Numbered from the stretch's first letter, positions 1-7,907 are shown. The stretch is 29,010 nt of DNA from an uncultured Eubacteriales bacterium (GCA_910586105.1 CAJUGU010000039.1:1-29010), one strand, 5' to 3'. A program made the numbers and translations. Notes: a model not told the origin generated them from the sequence alone.

Positions 1-413
1 TCACGGTGGTAGGTCATCAGCCCGCGTTCGGCTTCCTCCGGCGAACGCTCTTTCAAAATCGCGTCGCGGATCGTGCGCGCATAGCCGATCGCTTCCTGAT
101 CGGCGAGCTGCTCCGGGTCGTCGTCTATGTAATCGCCCCATTCGTCAAGCCGGTCAATGTTCACGGTCATTGGCATATACAGCTTCAGGCTTTGCAGGTG
201 CTGGACGCTGAATGAATCTTCACCCGGTATCAGGCTCAGGGAGCGGCCATTGTCCCAATCAACCCCAATTTGACCAGCATCGTCAATGAACCGAATGGTT
301 CCGCCCGTCCCGGCCTCGACCGGATATGGATCGCTCATATGTTCCAGTTTGATGCGCGTCCCCGGCGGGTACTGCTCCCGCAATGCATCTACCCTTGCTT
401 TATTAAATATCAT
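1..413 (-). CDS. DUF4314-like conjugative-element protein, 3' end cut by the window edge
   Basis: The frame opens with ATG at 413 and stays open to base 1, giving 137 codons without a stop. Residues about 10-60 fit the small DUF4314 domain common in Clostridia conjugative elements: a YPPGTRIKLEHM start, then TGGTIRFIDDAGQIGVDW and a DNGRSLSLIPGED stretch. The rest is acidic and helical (LADQEAIGYARTIRDAI). A ribosome-binding site (GAGGTG, 8 bases upstream) supports the start. The start codon overlaps the TAA of the preceding 49-aa gene as TAATG, so the two are translationally coupled. It is the most distal visible member of the ArdA operon. Its function is unknown; the family occurs beside antirestriction and transfer genes. 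The true length cannot be judged here. Confidence 0.75.
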   Translation of the reverse strand, partial: MIFNKARVDALREQYPPGTRIKLEHMSDPYPVEAGTGGTIRFIDDAGQIGVDWDNGRSLSLIPGEDSFSVQHLQSLKLYMPMTVNIDRLDEWGDYIDDDPEQLADQEAIGYARTIRDAILKERSPEEAERGLMTYHR

Positions 414-562
414 TATATAACACCTCGTATGCCGCCGATTTCAAGTCCATTGAGCCGCTCAATCATATGGTCATTCGGCCCGTCTGGACTCAAGAATCCG
501 ACCTGTGTCGAACCATACTTTGGATACCCCAAATTACCGAGGACACTCCGAATCACAAACAC
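413..562 (-). CDS. 49-aa hypothetical protein with GTG start
   Basis: A short frame that begins with GTG at 562 and ends with TAA at 415-413. It is preceded by GAGAGGTGA, close to a perfect Shine-Dalgarno sequence, 8 bases before the GTG. The product starts VFVIRSVLGNLGYP and includes GFLSPDGPNDHMIERL. It overlaps the end of the upstream 62-aa gene by 29 bases and its stop overlaps the next start by one base (TAATG), as expected in a tightly packed operon. I recognise no domain. The strong ribosome-binding site and the coupled junctions are the case for it being real; an alternative is that only the upstream 62-aa frame is used. Confidence 0.55.
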   Translation of the reverse strand: MFVIRSVLGNLGYPKYGSTQVGFLSPDGPNDHMIERLNGLEIGGIRGVI

Positions 563-722
563 GTTTGCTCTCACCTCTCAATGTCATATCCTTGATTTTC
601 TGAATCCGTGTTTTCATGCATCCACCATCGCTGCCGCCGCACAGAAATCCGGTCGATGGGTATGGGCAGCCCCTACAATCCGTTGCAGCCGTCCATACTG
701 GCATATCTTTTTTCGTTTCCAT
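534..722 (-). CDS. Small cysteine-rich hypothetical protein (62 aa)
   Basis: A 62-residue protein with six cysteines: a CRGC pair near residue 17, then FLCGG, GGC, and a C-terminal VCDSEC pair. This spacing could bind a metal ion such as zinc, but no family is recognised. Translation is well supported: CGGAGG lies 6 bases before ATG 722. It follows the 211-aa gene by 13 bases and is followed by the overlapping 49-aa frame, so it belongs to the same leftward operon of conjugative-element genes. Function unknown. Confidence 0.6.
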   Translation of the reverse strand: METKKDMPVWTAATDCRGCPYPSTGFLCGGSDGGCMKTRIQKIKDMTLRGESKRVCDSECPR

Positions 723-735
723 ATATCCTCCGATG

Positions 736-1371
736 TCATAAATTCATGCCGCTATATTGCATTTGCGCGTCGTTTTCCTGCTGGTTTGAACGATCGTCAA
801 ATCCCTCTGTTTCGTGGGCGGCTTCCCCGGTCTGCTCCACCCGCCCTATGCTTCCAGTGGTCAGAGCCTGTACGTTCTCTTTCAACGTCTGGCTGAGTTC
901 CCGCATATGTACGAGCCATGCTTCGCGGTCGCTGTCCTCAAACCATGATTGGTAGATGGCGTGGGTCGGTTCCTGGACTTTGGACAGTTCTTTCAACAAA
1001 ACCTGTATGGAATCTTCTGTCGCTGTGATTTCCGGGACGTGCCGTTCAACAAATCCTTCCTGATCTCCAAGGTATTCATCCACAACCAATTCTCCCTTGC
1101 GGCAGAAATCCGCAGTGCATTCTGCAAGCAGCTGTGCTGCCTGTGAAAAGCGGTAAGGGAACATTTCAGCGGTGAAGGCTTCCAGCAGCTTTGGCGAACA
1201 GCCGCGGTTGGCCGTTTTGATTTCATCCAGAATATCAGCTTTCAAAAGCTCTATGGCTTCCGGCACATTGAAACTTTTAAAATCCGTTTTCTGGAGCTGT
1301 TGCTCCATGATGGAATTTAACATGTCCAGTCCATAATCGCTTTGTCGCATGGTGATCCCCCATGTACCCAT
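736..1371 (-). CDS. Conserved conjugative-element protein with MGTWGI start (211 aa)
   Basis: The product begins MGTWGITMRQSDYGLDML, an N-terminus resembling DUF4259-type proteins (MGTWG followed by an N/S-D-x-A/G-x-D pattern). Proteins of this general look sit beside ardA in Clostridia integrative elements. The remainder is mostly helical and acidic, for example KADILDEIKTANRGCSPK and a long C-terminal helix (HMRELSQTLKENVQAL) with a low-complexity QQENDAQMQ tail. ATAGGAGGAATAACC directly precedes ATG 1371. It sits 28 bases after ardA in the same operon. Its last four residues, GMNL, are identical to those of the ArdA-like neighbour. Function unknown; a role in defence evasion or plasmid/ICE biology is only a guess from context. 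Confidence 0.75.
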   Translation of the reverse strand: MGTWGITMRQSDYGLDMLNSIMEQQLQKTDFKSFNVPEAIELLKADILDEIKTANRGCSPKLLEAFTAEMFPYRFSQAAQLLAECTADFCRKGELVVDEYLGDQEGFVERHVPEITATEDSIQVLLKELSKVQEPTHAIYQSWFEDSDREAWLVHMRELSQTLKENVQALTTGSIGRVEQTGEAAHETEGFDDRSNQQENDAQMQYSGMNL

Positions 1372-1399
1372 GGTTATTCCTCCTATCTAAATCCTGTGT

Positions 1400-2590
1400 T
1401 TATAAATTCATTCCCAGTCCGCCCTGCTGAGACTGCTCCGGCGGTGCATAGACGGGCTGGCGATCCTTGCGTTCGACCATGCCGTAGGCGGTCAGGTCGG
1501 CGTTCAGCGCCTTGACCAGCGCATGGCCGTAGCCTTCTAAATCGAGGTATGGAAGCATGATTTCAACCGAGTCCGGCGACATAATCACGCTCATTTCATC
1601 CCGTGCCACGTCCGCCAACGTTTCATATTCCGGTGTTACGATATATTCTTCCATCCGACCGATCAGGTCGACCGCACTGTCAAACTCGCTGCACCTTGTT
1701 GCGGTCAGGATCGCTTTGTACTCCGTCAGCTGTTTTTGCGGCATTTGTTCTAACGTTTCAGCCATTTGGAGGACTTTGTGGAAATCCTCTGCATCATTGA
1801 TAAGGTCTATGAGCATCGGGGCTTTGCAGTCGATGCACGCGAAGCCTGCTTCCTTCCAGCTGGTAACGTCCAGTTGCTCCAGTACCGCGCTTAGCTGCGC
1901 TTCTGTCGCGGGAAGTTTGAGCGTCATCGCCTGAGTTCCGTCGGACGCGGGATCGTTGAAGAAACCCTTCGAGATTTTCAGCAGCACTGTGTAGTCCAGC
2001 GACGGCGGCGTAAGGTCAAGCGTCCGATGGGCTTCGACCAAATCGCAGTGCTGCTCGACATAGCTGTTCGCCGTGAAGATGCCGCCCTCCATCAGCCGAT
2101 GCTCGCGGCCAATCATCTTAAAATCCAATCTTTTATAAACATCTTCCGTAAGGGCTTCCTCATCTCCCCACAGCCCGTTCTCAACGAGGAATTCGCCGAG
2201 TTCTTTGTCCGTCGTGATGCCGCCAACGACATGACAGCATTCCGTGCTGTACGCGAAGTCGATCAGCCTTGCAATCGGAATTGGGTCGCTCGATTCAAAG
2301 GCATCCGCTTTCAGCATCCCATCGAATGCTTCCTTCTGCCAATCCTCGAAGCCCGCCATTTTCTTGGCAAGCGCGTTGACCTCGTACAAGTTCCCCGCAG
2401 CGGTCGGCAGCAGATTTAAGATCCCACTGCTGTGGCAATAGGAGATTTTCGCCTTCACGTTCTCAGCGCCATTCGCCCGCAGCTGCTCCAACGCATCGGC
2501 CAGCTGGTACGGTGTTGCCGGAAACGTGAGGTCTGCCGACGTAAGCGACCCGTCACGCTTCGAGATGCTGACATTAAAAATCTGGTTCAA
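1400..2590 (-). CDS. ardA: ArdA-like antirestriction protein
   Basis: A 396-aa acidic protein of the ArdA type found in Clostridia conjugative elements. ArdA proteins mimic B-form DNA and block type I restriction enzymes when an element enters a new host. Diagnostic segments are visible: LADALEQLRANG near the start, then RLIDFAYSTECCHVVGGITT around residue 110, a DKELGEFLVENGLW block and a GREHRLMEGGIFTANSYVEQH block. Residues about 205-370 look like a second, diverged half that again begins with a KLPATEAQLSAVLEQL unit. The start is a TTG at 2590 with GGGAGG 8 bases upstream. It is the first gene of the leftward operon, and its upstream region carries a hairpin and a leader frame. The protein ends in GMNL. 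The family call is firm; activity is untested. Confidence 0.85.
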   Translation of the reverse strand: MNQIFNVSISKRDGSLTSADLTFPATPYQLADALEQLRANGAENVKAKISYCHSSGILNLLPTAAGNLYEVNALAKKMAGFEDWQKEAFDGMLKADAFESSDPIPIARLIDFAYSTECCHVVGGITTDKELGEFLVENGLWGDEEALTEDVYKRLDFKMIGREHRLMEGGIFTANSYVEQHCDLVEAHRTLDLTPPSLDYTVLLKISKGFFNDPASDGTQAMTLKLPATEAQLSAVLEQLDVTSWKEAGFACIDCKAPMLIDLINDAEDFHKVLQMAETLEQMPQKQLTEYKAILTATRCSEFDSAVDLIGRMEEYIVTPEYETLADVARDEMSVIMSPDSVEIMLPYLDLEGYGHALVKALNADLTAYGMVERKDRQPVYAPPEQSQQGGLGMNL

Positions 2591-2764
2591 ATTGTTTTCC
2601 TCCCGTCCTTCTTATTTTTTGTGATCGCTGCAACACAACATAGCATCATTCGGTATCAATATCCAGCGCAGAAACCAACAAAACAACGCTGGTTTTATTG
2701 GGCACAACCACTTTTTATGGAAATATCGGCGCAGGCAAACCTATTATTCAACAAATATGATCTG

Positions 2765-2813
2765 CTAAATGGGCAGGCCGTCCGTAGTCGCAGGCATATT
2801 GTGACACCTCCTT
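2765..2813 (-). promoter_or_regulatory. Leader mini-ORF with perfect ribosome-binding site upstream of ardA
   Basis: AAGGAGGTG at 2813-2805 is a near-perfect ribosome-binding site. Seven bases later an ATG at 2797 opens a 10-codon frame (MPATTDGLPI) closed by TAG at 2765. About 175 bases separate this from the ardA start. The frame lies just downstream, in the minus direction, of the hairpin at 2827-2877. It could be a leader peptide in an attenuation system, or the remains of a lost gene. No longer frame begins at this site. Confidence 0.35.
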
Positions 2814-2826
2814 CCTTTTGAAAACA

Positions 2827-2877
2827 AAAAGAGGGCCGTAATCTTACTGATTTCTCAGCAGTTTACGGCCCTCTTTT
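2827..2877. terminator. Strong hairpin with A/T flanks, possible attenuator
   Basis: A perfect 15-bp stem (AAAAGAGGGCCGTAA at 2827-2841 with its complement at 2863-2877) encloses a 21-base loop. T-rich flanks on both sides would make it a rho-independent terminator in either direction. On the minus strand it lies just before the leader mini-ORF and ardA. Confidence 0.7.
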
Positions 2878-3199
2878 ATGGCAAAAATTGTTTTAGGTTT
2901 TATGAGAAGTGTATGTTTTTCGCTGTGCCTTGCCTGGATTCGTTCATATTTGAGGTAGTGGCTTAGCGCTGCAATGGGGTTGTGCCCCTTTGCATCTCAG
3001 CGCGTAAGTCAAAAAGGGTACAAGCGAGAAGCGGCGGGCCTTTTAACCCGCCGCTTCTATAGTGTTTGGATAATATGTCATTCGTTGACAAAAAGCTGCA
3101 GCCTCGTAGCTATTGCGCCGCAACAGTTTCTAAAAATTTCACAGTATTCAAAGATGCCACCGCAATTTAGTTACTGTTTGATCTCAATTGAAAGGTTTG
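2878..3199. other. Intergenic stretch with one GC-rich hairpin, no gene seen
   Basis: No convincing coding frame on either strand. It holds a 12-bp hairpin (3027-3038 with 3047-3058, core GAAGCGGCGGG, 8-base loop) without an adjoining T run. The part nearest 3200 is probably the terminal sequence of the IS630-type element. No clear promoter for the ardA operon could be fixed. Confidence 0.4.
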
Positions 3200-3787
3200 C
3201 TAACAACGCTTCTGAATACAAATATAGGAAAGAAGTTTATGCCAAAAGAAGGCAGAAACATAAGGATTATTTCGTTGCAAAGAACGCATGAAGGATTGGG
3301 CAAAGTGCCGGATATCGTCCCTGGCGCGAGGCAGAGTGCCGGAATGGACCGATAACTTTAAAACGTGGTTAAGGTATTCATCCGGGTTGCTCTCAGACGC
3401 GTAAGGCGGCAGGAAAAAGAGTTCCAATTGCTCCCTGTGTTGCTCCAGCCATGCCGAGACCTTTTTCCCATAATGGACTTTCAAATTATCGATGATCAAA
3501 AAAACTTTTTTCTCCGATATACGAATCAAACTGCGCACGAAAGCGATTAACCACTGCTGGTTCATAGATCCCTCATACAGCATAAAGCACACCCTTCCCT
3601 GAGCGGTTAGAGCGGAAATCATATAGAGCCGTTCCTTCTTGGTTTCTACCGGCAACACAGGAGGATGCCCCTTGGGTGAGAAGCCACGTTCGCAGTTTTC
3701 ACAATTGCTGATGCCAGTCTCATCGTCCCAGTAAATGACGGCGTTTTCTTCCTGCGCGCGTTGGGCTATGGCGGGATATTCTTTAAT
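3200..3787 (-). mobile_element. IS630-family transposase fragment (catalytic half only)
   Basis: About 195 residues of an IS630/Tc1-type DDE transposase. The catalytic triad is intact: Asp in IYWDDETGIS, Asp in FLIIDNLKVHYGKK, and Glu in NPDEYLN. Other family features are CERGFSPKGHPPVLPV and the LFFLPPYASESNP segment. The N-terminal helix-turn-helix half, normally about 150 residues, is missing. In its place the frame reads upstream without a stop into a nonribosomal peptide synthetase adenylation domain, joined at about base 3787 (residues YY/IKEYPAIA). The element cannot be active as it stands. The fusion most likely arose by an IS-mediated deletion. Whether the chimeric 300-aa frame is translated is unknown. 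Confidence 0.8.
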
Positions 3788-4293
3788 GTAGTATCCGACT
3801 AGATATTGACGGACACTCTCATCCCTCCTATCGGCAACGGCGGTCAGTCCTATTCCATCAAAACTGCTCACTACGCTCTCAATTTCCCCCAGCTCAATCC
3901 ACAGGCCACGAATTTTTACCTGAAAATCATTACGACCCACATAGACGATGTTATCATCTTCCCGCCAGTAGGCAAGATCGCCGGTTTTGTAGAGTCTATC
4001 CTCACCGAAGAGATTTGGTATGAACTTTTCTGATGTCAACTCTGGATGGTTGAGATAACCAACACCTACACCATATCCAGCGATGCACAGTTCACCAGTC
4101 ACCCCGTGGGAACAGGGGGAAAGGTATTTATCAGAATGTAAGCGTTATTGTTTGCTATTGGTTTTCCAGTAGAATCAAAATCATCTCCTCGTTGCGTAGC
4201 AGCTACAGCAATAACGTGTAATTCCACTGAACCATATTGGTTTTCAAAAATCACATCAAATTGCCTTCTAAGCTCAAGAGCATTCTTGTTCAA
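3788..4293 (-). pseudogene. Fragment of a nonribosomal peptide synthetase adenylation domain, frameshifted
   Basis: Two overlapping frames together encode the A5 to A8/A9 part of an adenylation domain, which activates an amino acid as its adenylate. From upstream: FENQYGSVE (A5-like), GKPIANNNAYIL (A6-like), then after a frameshift GELCIAGYGVGVGYLN, YKTGDLAYW (A7), GRNDFQVKIRGLWIELGEIE (A8) and RQYLVGYY. The shift is in a G run near 4100-4103: one extra G would restore PTG-VTGELC. The condensation, carrier and N-terminal adenylation parts are absent. Upstream it abuts the stop of the surface-protein gene within 3 bases, and downstream it is fused to the transposase fragment. It is a relic of a lost or transferred biosynthetic gene. 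Confidence 0.85.
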
Positions 4294-4295
4294 GG

Positions 4296-5666
4296 CTACT
4301 CATCAACCACACCAAATACAAATGCTCCGCCTTTGAGTTGTGCATCCACCCTAATGATAATACTATCTGCCCCATCTGCATCAATATCAAATGGGAACTT
4401 ATCTGTAGTAGAAGCATCAATTCTCCCGATATTATGACGTTCTTCTCCATCTACAAGTATTGAAATTGTTGCGCTGCTTTGGCTTGAAAGCATAGATTGG
4501 TGAAGTACAATGGTAAATGGTATATTTCCGATAAGTGGTTTCCCATTATCGTTTGTAAGCATAATTTGCGATGTAAGTGCAGTACCCACGGTCGCTCCCC
4601 AGGAAGATAGCATTTCATTCATTTCTATTTTTAATCCCCCAGAATACCTCTTCCCATTAATATCAAAATCATCGGTATTCGACCATTTGTTGATTGAAAC
4701 CCAATATAGTGCATCATCAGGGGTGTGCTGCTCTCTGCAAACAAGCGAATTTGTTGGTTTTTTTTCAACATTAACAGTTAACGTCGTTGATATGTCGTCT
4801 TTAATTACCTTGACACGAAGATTCCCCGGTTCCTCTGCAACTGATGGCTCTATTTTATAATCTGTAAGCTCCGTTTGGGTTCCATCTTCATATATTCCAA
4901 TTACTTTAAAATCATCAGTACGTATACTGTCACCTTCTGTCAATGTTGTTCCAGCATATCTTGCTTGAATTTTAGATAATTGCGGTTTGTGCGCAGAATA
5001 TAAGACTTCACACGTCAAATCCTGATATGTAATAACAATTCTGTTTTTCCCCTCTGAAATAGTACTTGGGCTAAATTCAAAGTCTGAAATTGGCACGGTA
5101 TTTCCGGAGATTGTAATCCCTTCAACGCTCAATTTGTTCTTCGTCAATTTATCTCCTGGAAACAGCAGTTCCTCATTAAAAGTTGCTTTAATTGAAGCGA
5201 TAGAAGAACCCGGCTCATCGGTTTCAACAACATTCAATTTATTATCGCTGGTAATAACGATATCTTTTGATTCAGTATCGCTCCATTTAATTCCCAAGAA
5301 ACTTGCTTTGGCGGATATAGATGTACTTGTCTCCAAAGGGATAGGCTCTTTATATTCTGATCCGTTTTCTTTTGGATCATCATATGGCTCAAGCGTATAC
5401 CATACTTGTAGCGGCCAATCAAATTTTACGTATATCATATTATTGTAACCTGAATTTCCCTGAGTTGTATAAATCTCCGGTGTCGGTATCTCAAGTGCTA
5501 ACATCGTGAAAAGCCCTGTTAAAAAGGCCCCCAAAATTAAAAGACCTCCAAACCGCTTTTTTCGTGGATTAGATTGGGTATTGTCTTCTTGTTTTAAATC
5601 AAGGCATGCAGTTATTACACCTATTACTAGCATCAAGATTGAAACAACAAGCATTAATAAAAACAT
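4296..5666 (-). CDS. Membrane-anchored surface protein with Big-like and NPCBM-like domains
   Basis: About 456 residues. Two hydrophobic helices open it (FLLMLVVSILMLVIGVITACL near residues 2-22, and GLLILGAFLTGLFTMLAL near 40-57), with a short charged segment between, so a large C-terminal part is probably outside the cell. It contains a chitobiase-like/FN3-like piece (WYTLEPYDD ... PIPLETSTSISAKASF), then two Big_3-like Ig modules (around LLFPGDKLTKNKLSVEGI and TTLTEGDSIRTDDFKVIGIY). It ends with an NPCBM-like carbohydrate-binding module (FDINGKRYSGGLKIEM). ATG 5666 is preferred over the longer TTG frame at 5711 because AAAGGG precedes it and it starts directly at the membrane helix. It is AT-rich compared with the sugar locus. 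Ligand unknown. Confidence 0.65.
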   Translation of the reverse strand: MFLLMLVVSILMLVIGVITACLDLKQEDNTQSNPRKKRFGGLLILGAFLTGLFTMLALEIPTPEIYTTQGNSGYNNMIYVKFDWPLQVWYTLEPYDDPKENGSEYKEPIPLETSTSISAKASFLGIKWSDTESKDIVITSDNKLNVVETDEPGSSIASIKATFNEELLFPGDKLTKNKLSVEGITISGNTVPISDFEFSPSTISEGKNRIVITYQDLTCEVLYSAHKPQLSKIQARYAGTTLTEGDSIRTDDFKVIGIYEDGTQTELTDYKIEPSVAEEPGNLRVKVIKDDISTTLTVNVEKKPTNSLVCREQHTPDDALYWVSINKWSNTDDFDINGKRYSGGLKIEMNEMLSSWGATVGTALTSQIMLTNDNGKPLIGNIPFTIVLHQSMLSSQSSATISILVDGEERHNIGRIDASTTDKFPFDIDADGADSIIIRVDAQLKGGAFVFGVVDE

Positions 5667-5840
5667 ATTATAGATCGCCCTTTCTAAGTAAATAATAATT
5701 CCGGATACCAAAGTACAGGTTAATATCCAAAATGGGCATTGTAATTTTATGCGGAATATGGTATTTTAATGGGGAAAATCAATAATTTTCAGCGGAGTCC
5801 AAGGTGTTCCATCAATGGCGATTAACCTGTACTTTTCTCA

Positions 5841-6431
5841 TCAGTTTGAAGAATTGCCTGCCGCCCACACAAGAAATGTTCTGTGTGTGACTCCAAGTTG
5901 GAGCGCAGTTTTTCTTGCCGATAGCCGAACATCTTTGCATTTTTTGAATACCGCCTCAAATGCTTCCGGTCGTTCCATTGGCCCGCGGCCAAATTTCACA
6001 CCTCGCGCCTTTGCCGCAGCGATACCCTCCGCCTGCCGCTGGCGGAGGAGTTCTCGTTCGGTTTGTGCGACATTAGGAAAGAAGCTGGAGGACTATATCA
6101 GCAATCAGCGTTCTTGTGAGGTCACGCCCTTGGCGTGTGTCCGTAGGGGCATATCCAGCACCATAATCGCCGTCTGCTTTTCCTTCGTGATAAACCGCCA
6201 CTGTTCCATGATTTCCTCATTATTTTACCCCAGCCGGTCGGATGACAAGGGTATCGTTCGGCTTTATTTTTGCATGAGCCATTTGCATCCCGGCCTCAAA
6301 ATCCTTTCCAGATTGTTTGTCTATGAACACAGACTATGGGGTATGCCAAACTCTCGCATAGCGATTTTCTGCCTGTCCTCGTTTTGATCTCTGGGCGATA
6401 CACGGATATAGCCATAAGTTTTACTGTCCAT
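5841..6431 (-). pseudogene. Degenerate serine recombinase (resolvase/invertase family)
   Basis: The start is clear: ATG 6431 with GGGAGA upstream, encoding MDSKTYGYIRVSPRDQNEDRQ, the catalytic-serine N-terminus of small serine recombinases. After MREFGIPHS the frame breaks. Later pieces are recognisable in other frames: VFIDKQSGKDF, GRDLTRTLIADIVLQLLS, ERELLRQRQAEGIAAAKARGVKFGRG and the C-terminal helix-turn-helix ARKTALQLGVTHRTF. At least two frameshifts and internal stops are needed to join them, so no functional protein is made. Intact relatives resolve or invert mobile DNA. A plus-strand frame over the same bases is only its shadow. Confidence 0.85.
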
Positions 6432-6703
6432 ATTATTTTCTCCCATCATTGATAGAATGATTTTAGAGGAAACCTTGATCGCGTTCAAATGAAATTCAAT
6501 CTGTGTCAAATATCAGATGATTTACCATCAAAGATAGACTTATGTCTCTGTCTCAACTCCATTCTGGATGGTGAGCAGCAGTCACTCATCATGATAGACT
6601 GCAACTTTCTACACCAGTATAATCCAGAGCTACTCGTCAAATAGTGGATCCTTTTTGCGCCGATTTTCATCGACCATAGCTCCACTTTTTCTCTGATTTT
6701 TAT

Positions 6704-7540
6704 TCAATTCGGATAGTCATCGACCGGAATACGTTCAGCTTTTACTACCGACCATACATCCGCAGCATCTATCCGCAGCATTTTTGCTGTTTGTTCTGCA
6801 TTTTTAAGTGTATATAATACATTTCGAATCATCGCAGTACGTTCCTCGGCCCGACCTTCTTTCCGGCCTATTTCGATGCCCTCGTCTCTCATCTCCTGAT
6901 TCAGTTCCTGTATCGTCATATATTCTCTCCTCCATTCCTCATTTGATTTAATGTGCCGTATTTCCTCGTCAAGCTGCTGAACAAACGGATCTTCCGACTT
7001 TTCTCCCGCAACAAAATTCAAGAACGCCTTTAATTCTGGGCTGACATCATCCTGCGTCCCCTGTGTATTCAGAAAAATCTTAGTCGTTCCATCCCCCAAC
7101 AGGATAGCAGGTTCTTCTTTGCAGATATTTTCAAAGGTATAAAGATGCCGTCCCGCTCCGAACACATCGAAGGTGCAAATAAAAATCACAAAACTTCGAT
7201 TCAGCGACTTATAGTGTACGCCCTTCCGAAGCAGGTGGAGATCAATCAACGCCTGATAATACCGGCTCCGTTTGGACAGCTCCCGTGTATTCCTAGTCTG
7301 GATCTCTACGTTGTAGACAGTTTCTTCCTCATCGCACACGTAGATATCCAAACGGATGCCGCGTGAATCTTTTTTGATATCGATTGTCTTTTGTTCTTCC
7401 ACATACTCGATCCGTGAAATTTTCACGTTAAGAATAAGTTCCAGCATCCGCTTACAAAGCTCCGGCTTCAGCATGACTTTGCAAAACACATAATCATCTG
7501 ACAGCCCCGCTTTTTCCCATCTTTTCTCAAATGTTTCCAT
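6704..7540 (-). CDS. Rpn-family PD-(D/E)XK nuclease / putative transposase
   Basis: 278 residues of the Rpn (recombination-promoting nuclease, PDDEXK_2) family. The nuclease core is visible: a conserved N-terminus (METFEKRWEKAGLSDDYVFCKVM), GIRLDIYVCDEEETVYNVEIQTR carrying the D...ExQ-type PD-(D/E)XK signature, then ELSKRSRYYQALIDLHLL and SFVIFICTFDVF. The C-terminus has the usual helical EEWRREYMTIQELNQEMRDEG...EGRAEER region. Relatives promote RecA-independent recombination and are often variable near mobile DNA. ATG 7540 is chosen because GGAAGGA precedes it; ATG 7558 is an alternative. A good promoter lies upstream at 7571-7599. It stands alone among debris. Confidence 0.85.
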   Translation of the reverse strand: METFEKRWEKAGLSDDYVFCKVMLKPELCKRMLELILNVKISRIEYVEEQKTIDIKKDSRGIRLDIYVCDEEETVYNVEIQTRNTRELSKRSRYYQALIDLHLLRKGVHYKSLNRSFVIFICTFDVFGAGRHLYTFENICKEEPAILLGDGTTKIFLNTQGTQDDVSPELKAFLNFVAGEKSEDPFVQQLDEEIRHIKSNEEWRREYMTIQELNQEMRDEGIEIGRKEGRAEERTAMIRNVLYTLKNAEQTAKMLRIDAADVWSVVKAERIPVDDYPN

Positions 7541-7570
7541 CAGTATTCCTTCCGCCATGTCTTTTTCTTT

Positions 7571-7599
7571 ATTATACCGCAAAGCTGAACGTAAATCAA
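7571..7599 (-). promoter_or_regulatory. Sigma-A-type promoter for the Rpn nuclease gene
   Basis: On the minus strand a perfect TATAAT (7576-7571) lies 17 bases after TTGATT (7599-7594). The predicted start of transcription falls just before the ribosome-binding site of the Rpn gene. Confidence 0.7.
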
Positions 7600-7677
7600 T
7601 CAAAAAAGCGGTTTTGCACAAAATAACCGGCGATTCTGATTGCAAGACACATTTTTCTAAAATTCAGCATGCTAAAA

Positions 7678-7896
7678 TTTCAATTCGCAATCTGCATAGA
7701 AATTCAACAGGAAATTTATATGATTTGCGAATTGATTTTCACAGAACCTATCTTGGTCGTTTCATATGGTGGTCAATGTTTCAATTATTGACTCTGCTCT
7801 TCCCTACGAACATCACGAATCCAAAACTTCAATTCGCAATTTGCACAATATTTTTGTTTTTATATTATGCAGATTGCGAATTGATTTTTTCAGAAC
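7678..7896. repeat. Duplicated palindromic repeat unit, period 149 bp
   Basis: CAATTCGCAA occurs at 7681-7690 and 7830-7839, and its reverse complement TTGCGAATTG at 7725-7734 and 7874-7883. Each pair would fold as a hairpin, and both arms are displaced by exactly 149 bases between the copies. Arm flanks are also shared: AATCTGCAT-type bases inside and GATTTT-CAGAAC outside. The loops differ in sequence but have the same length. The unit lies between the stop of the two-HTH gene and the promoter of the Rpn gene. It resembles a REP/BIME-like or small MITE-type element. Confidence 0.6.
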
Positions 7897-7907
7897 ACGA
7901 TTTCAGT

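Noticed and set aside
2432..2821. 129-aa plus-strand frame upstream of ardA
   Set aside because: Overlaps the ardA start and leader region antisense; no domain.
5815..6387. 190-aa plus-strand frame
   Set aside because: Opposite the decayed serine recombinase; opened by the frameshifts of that pseudogene.
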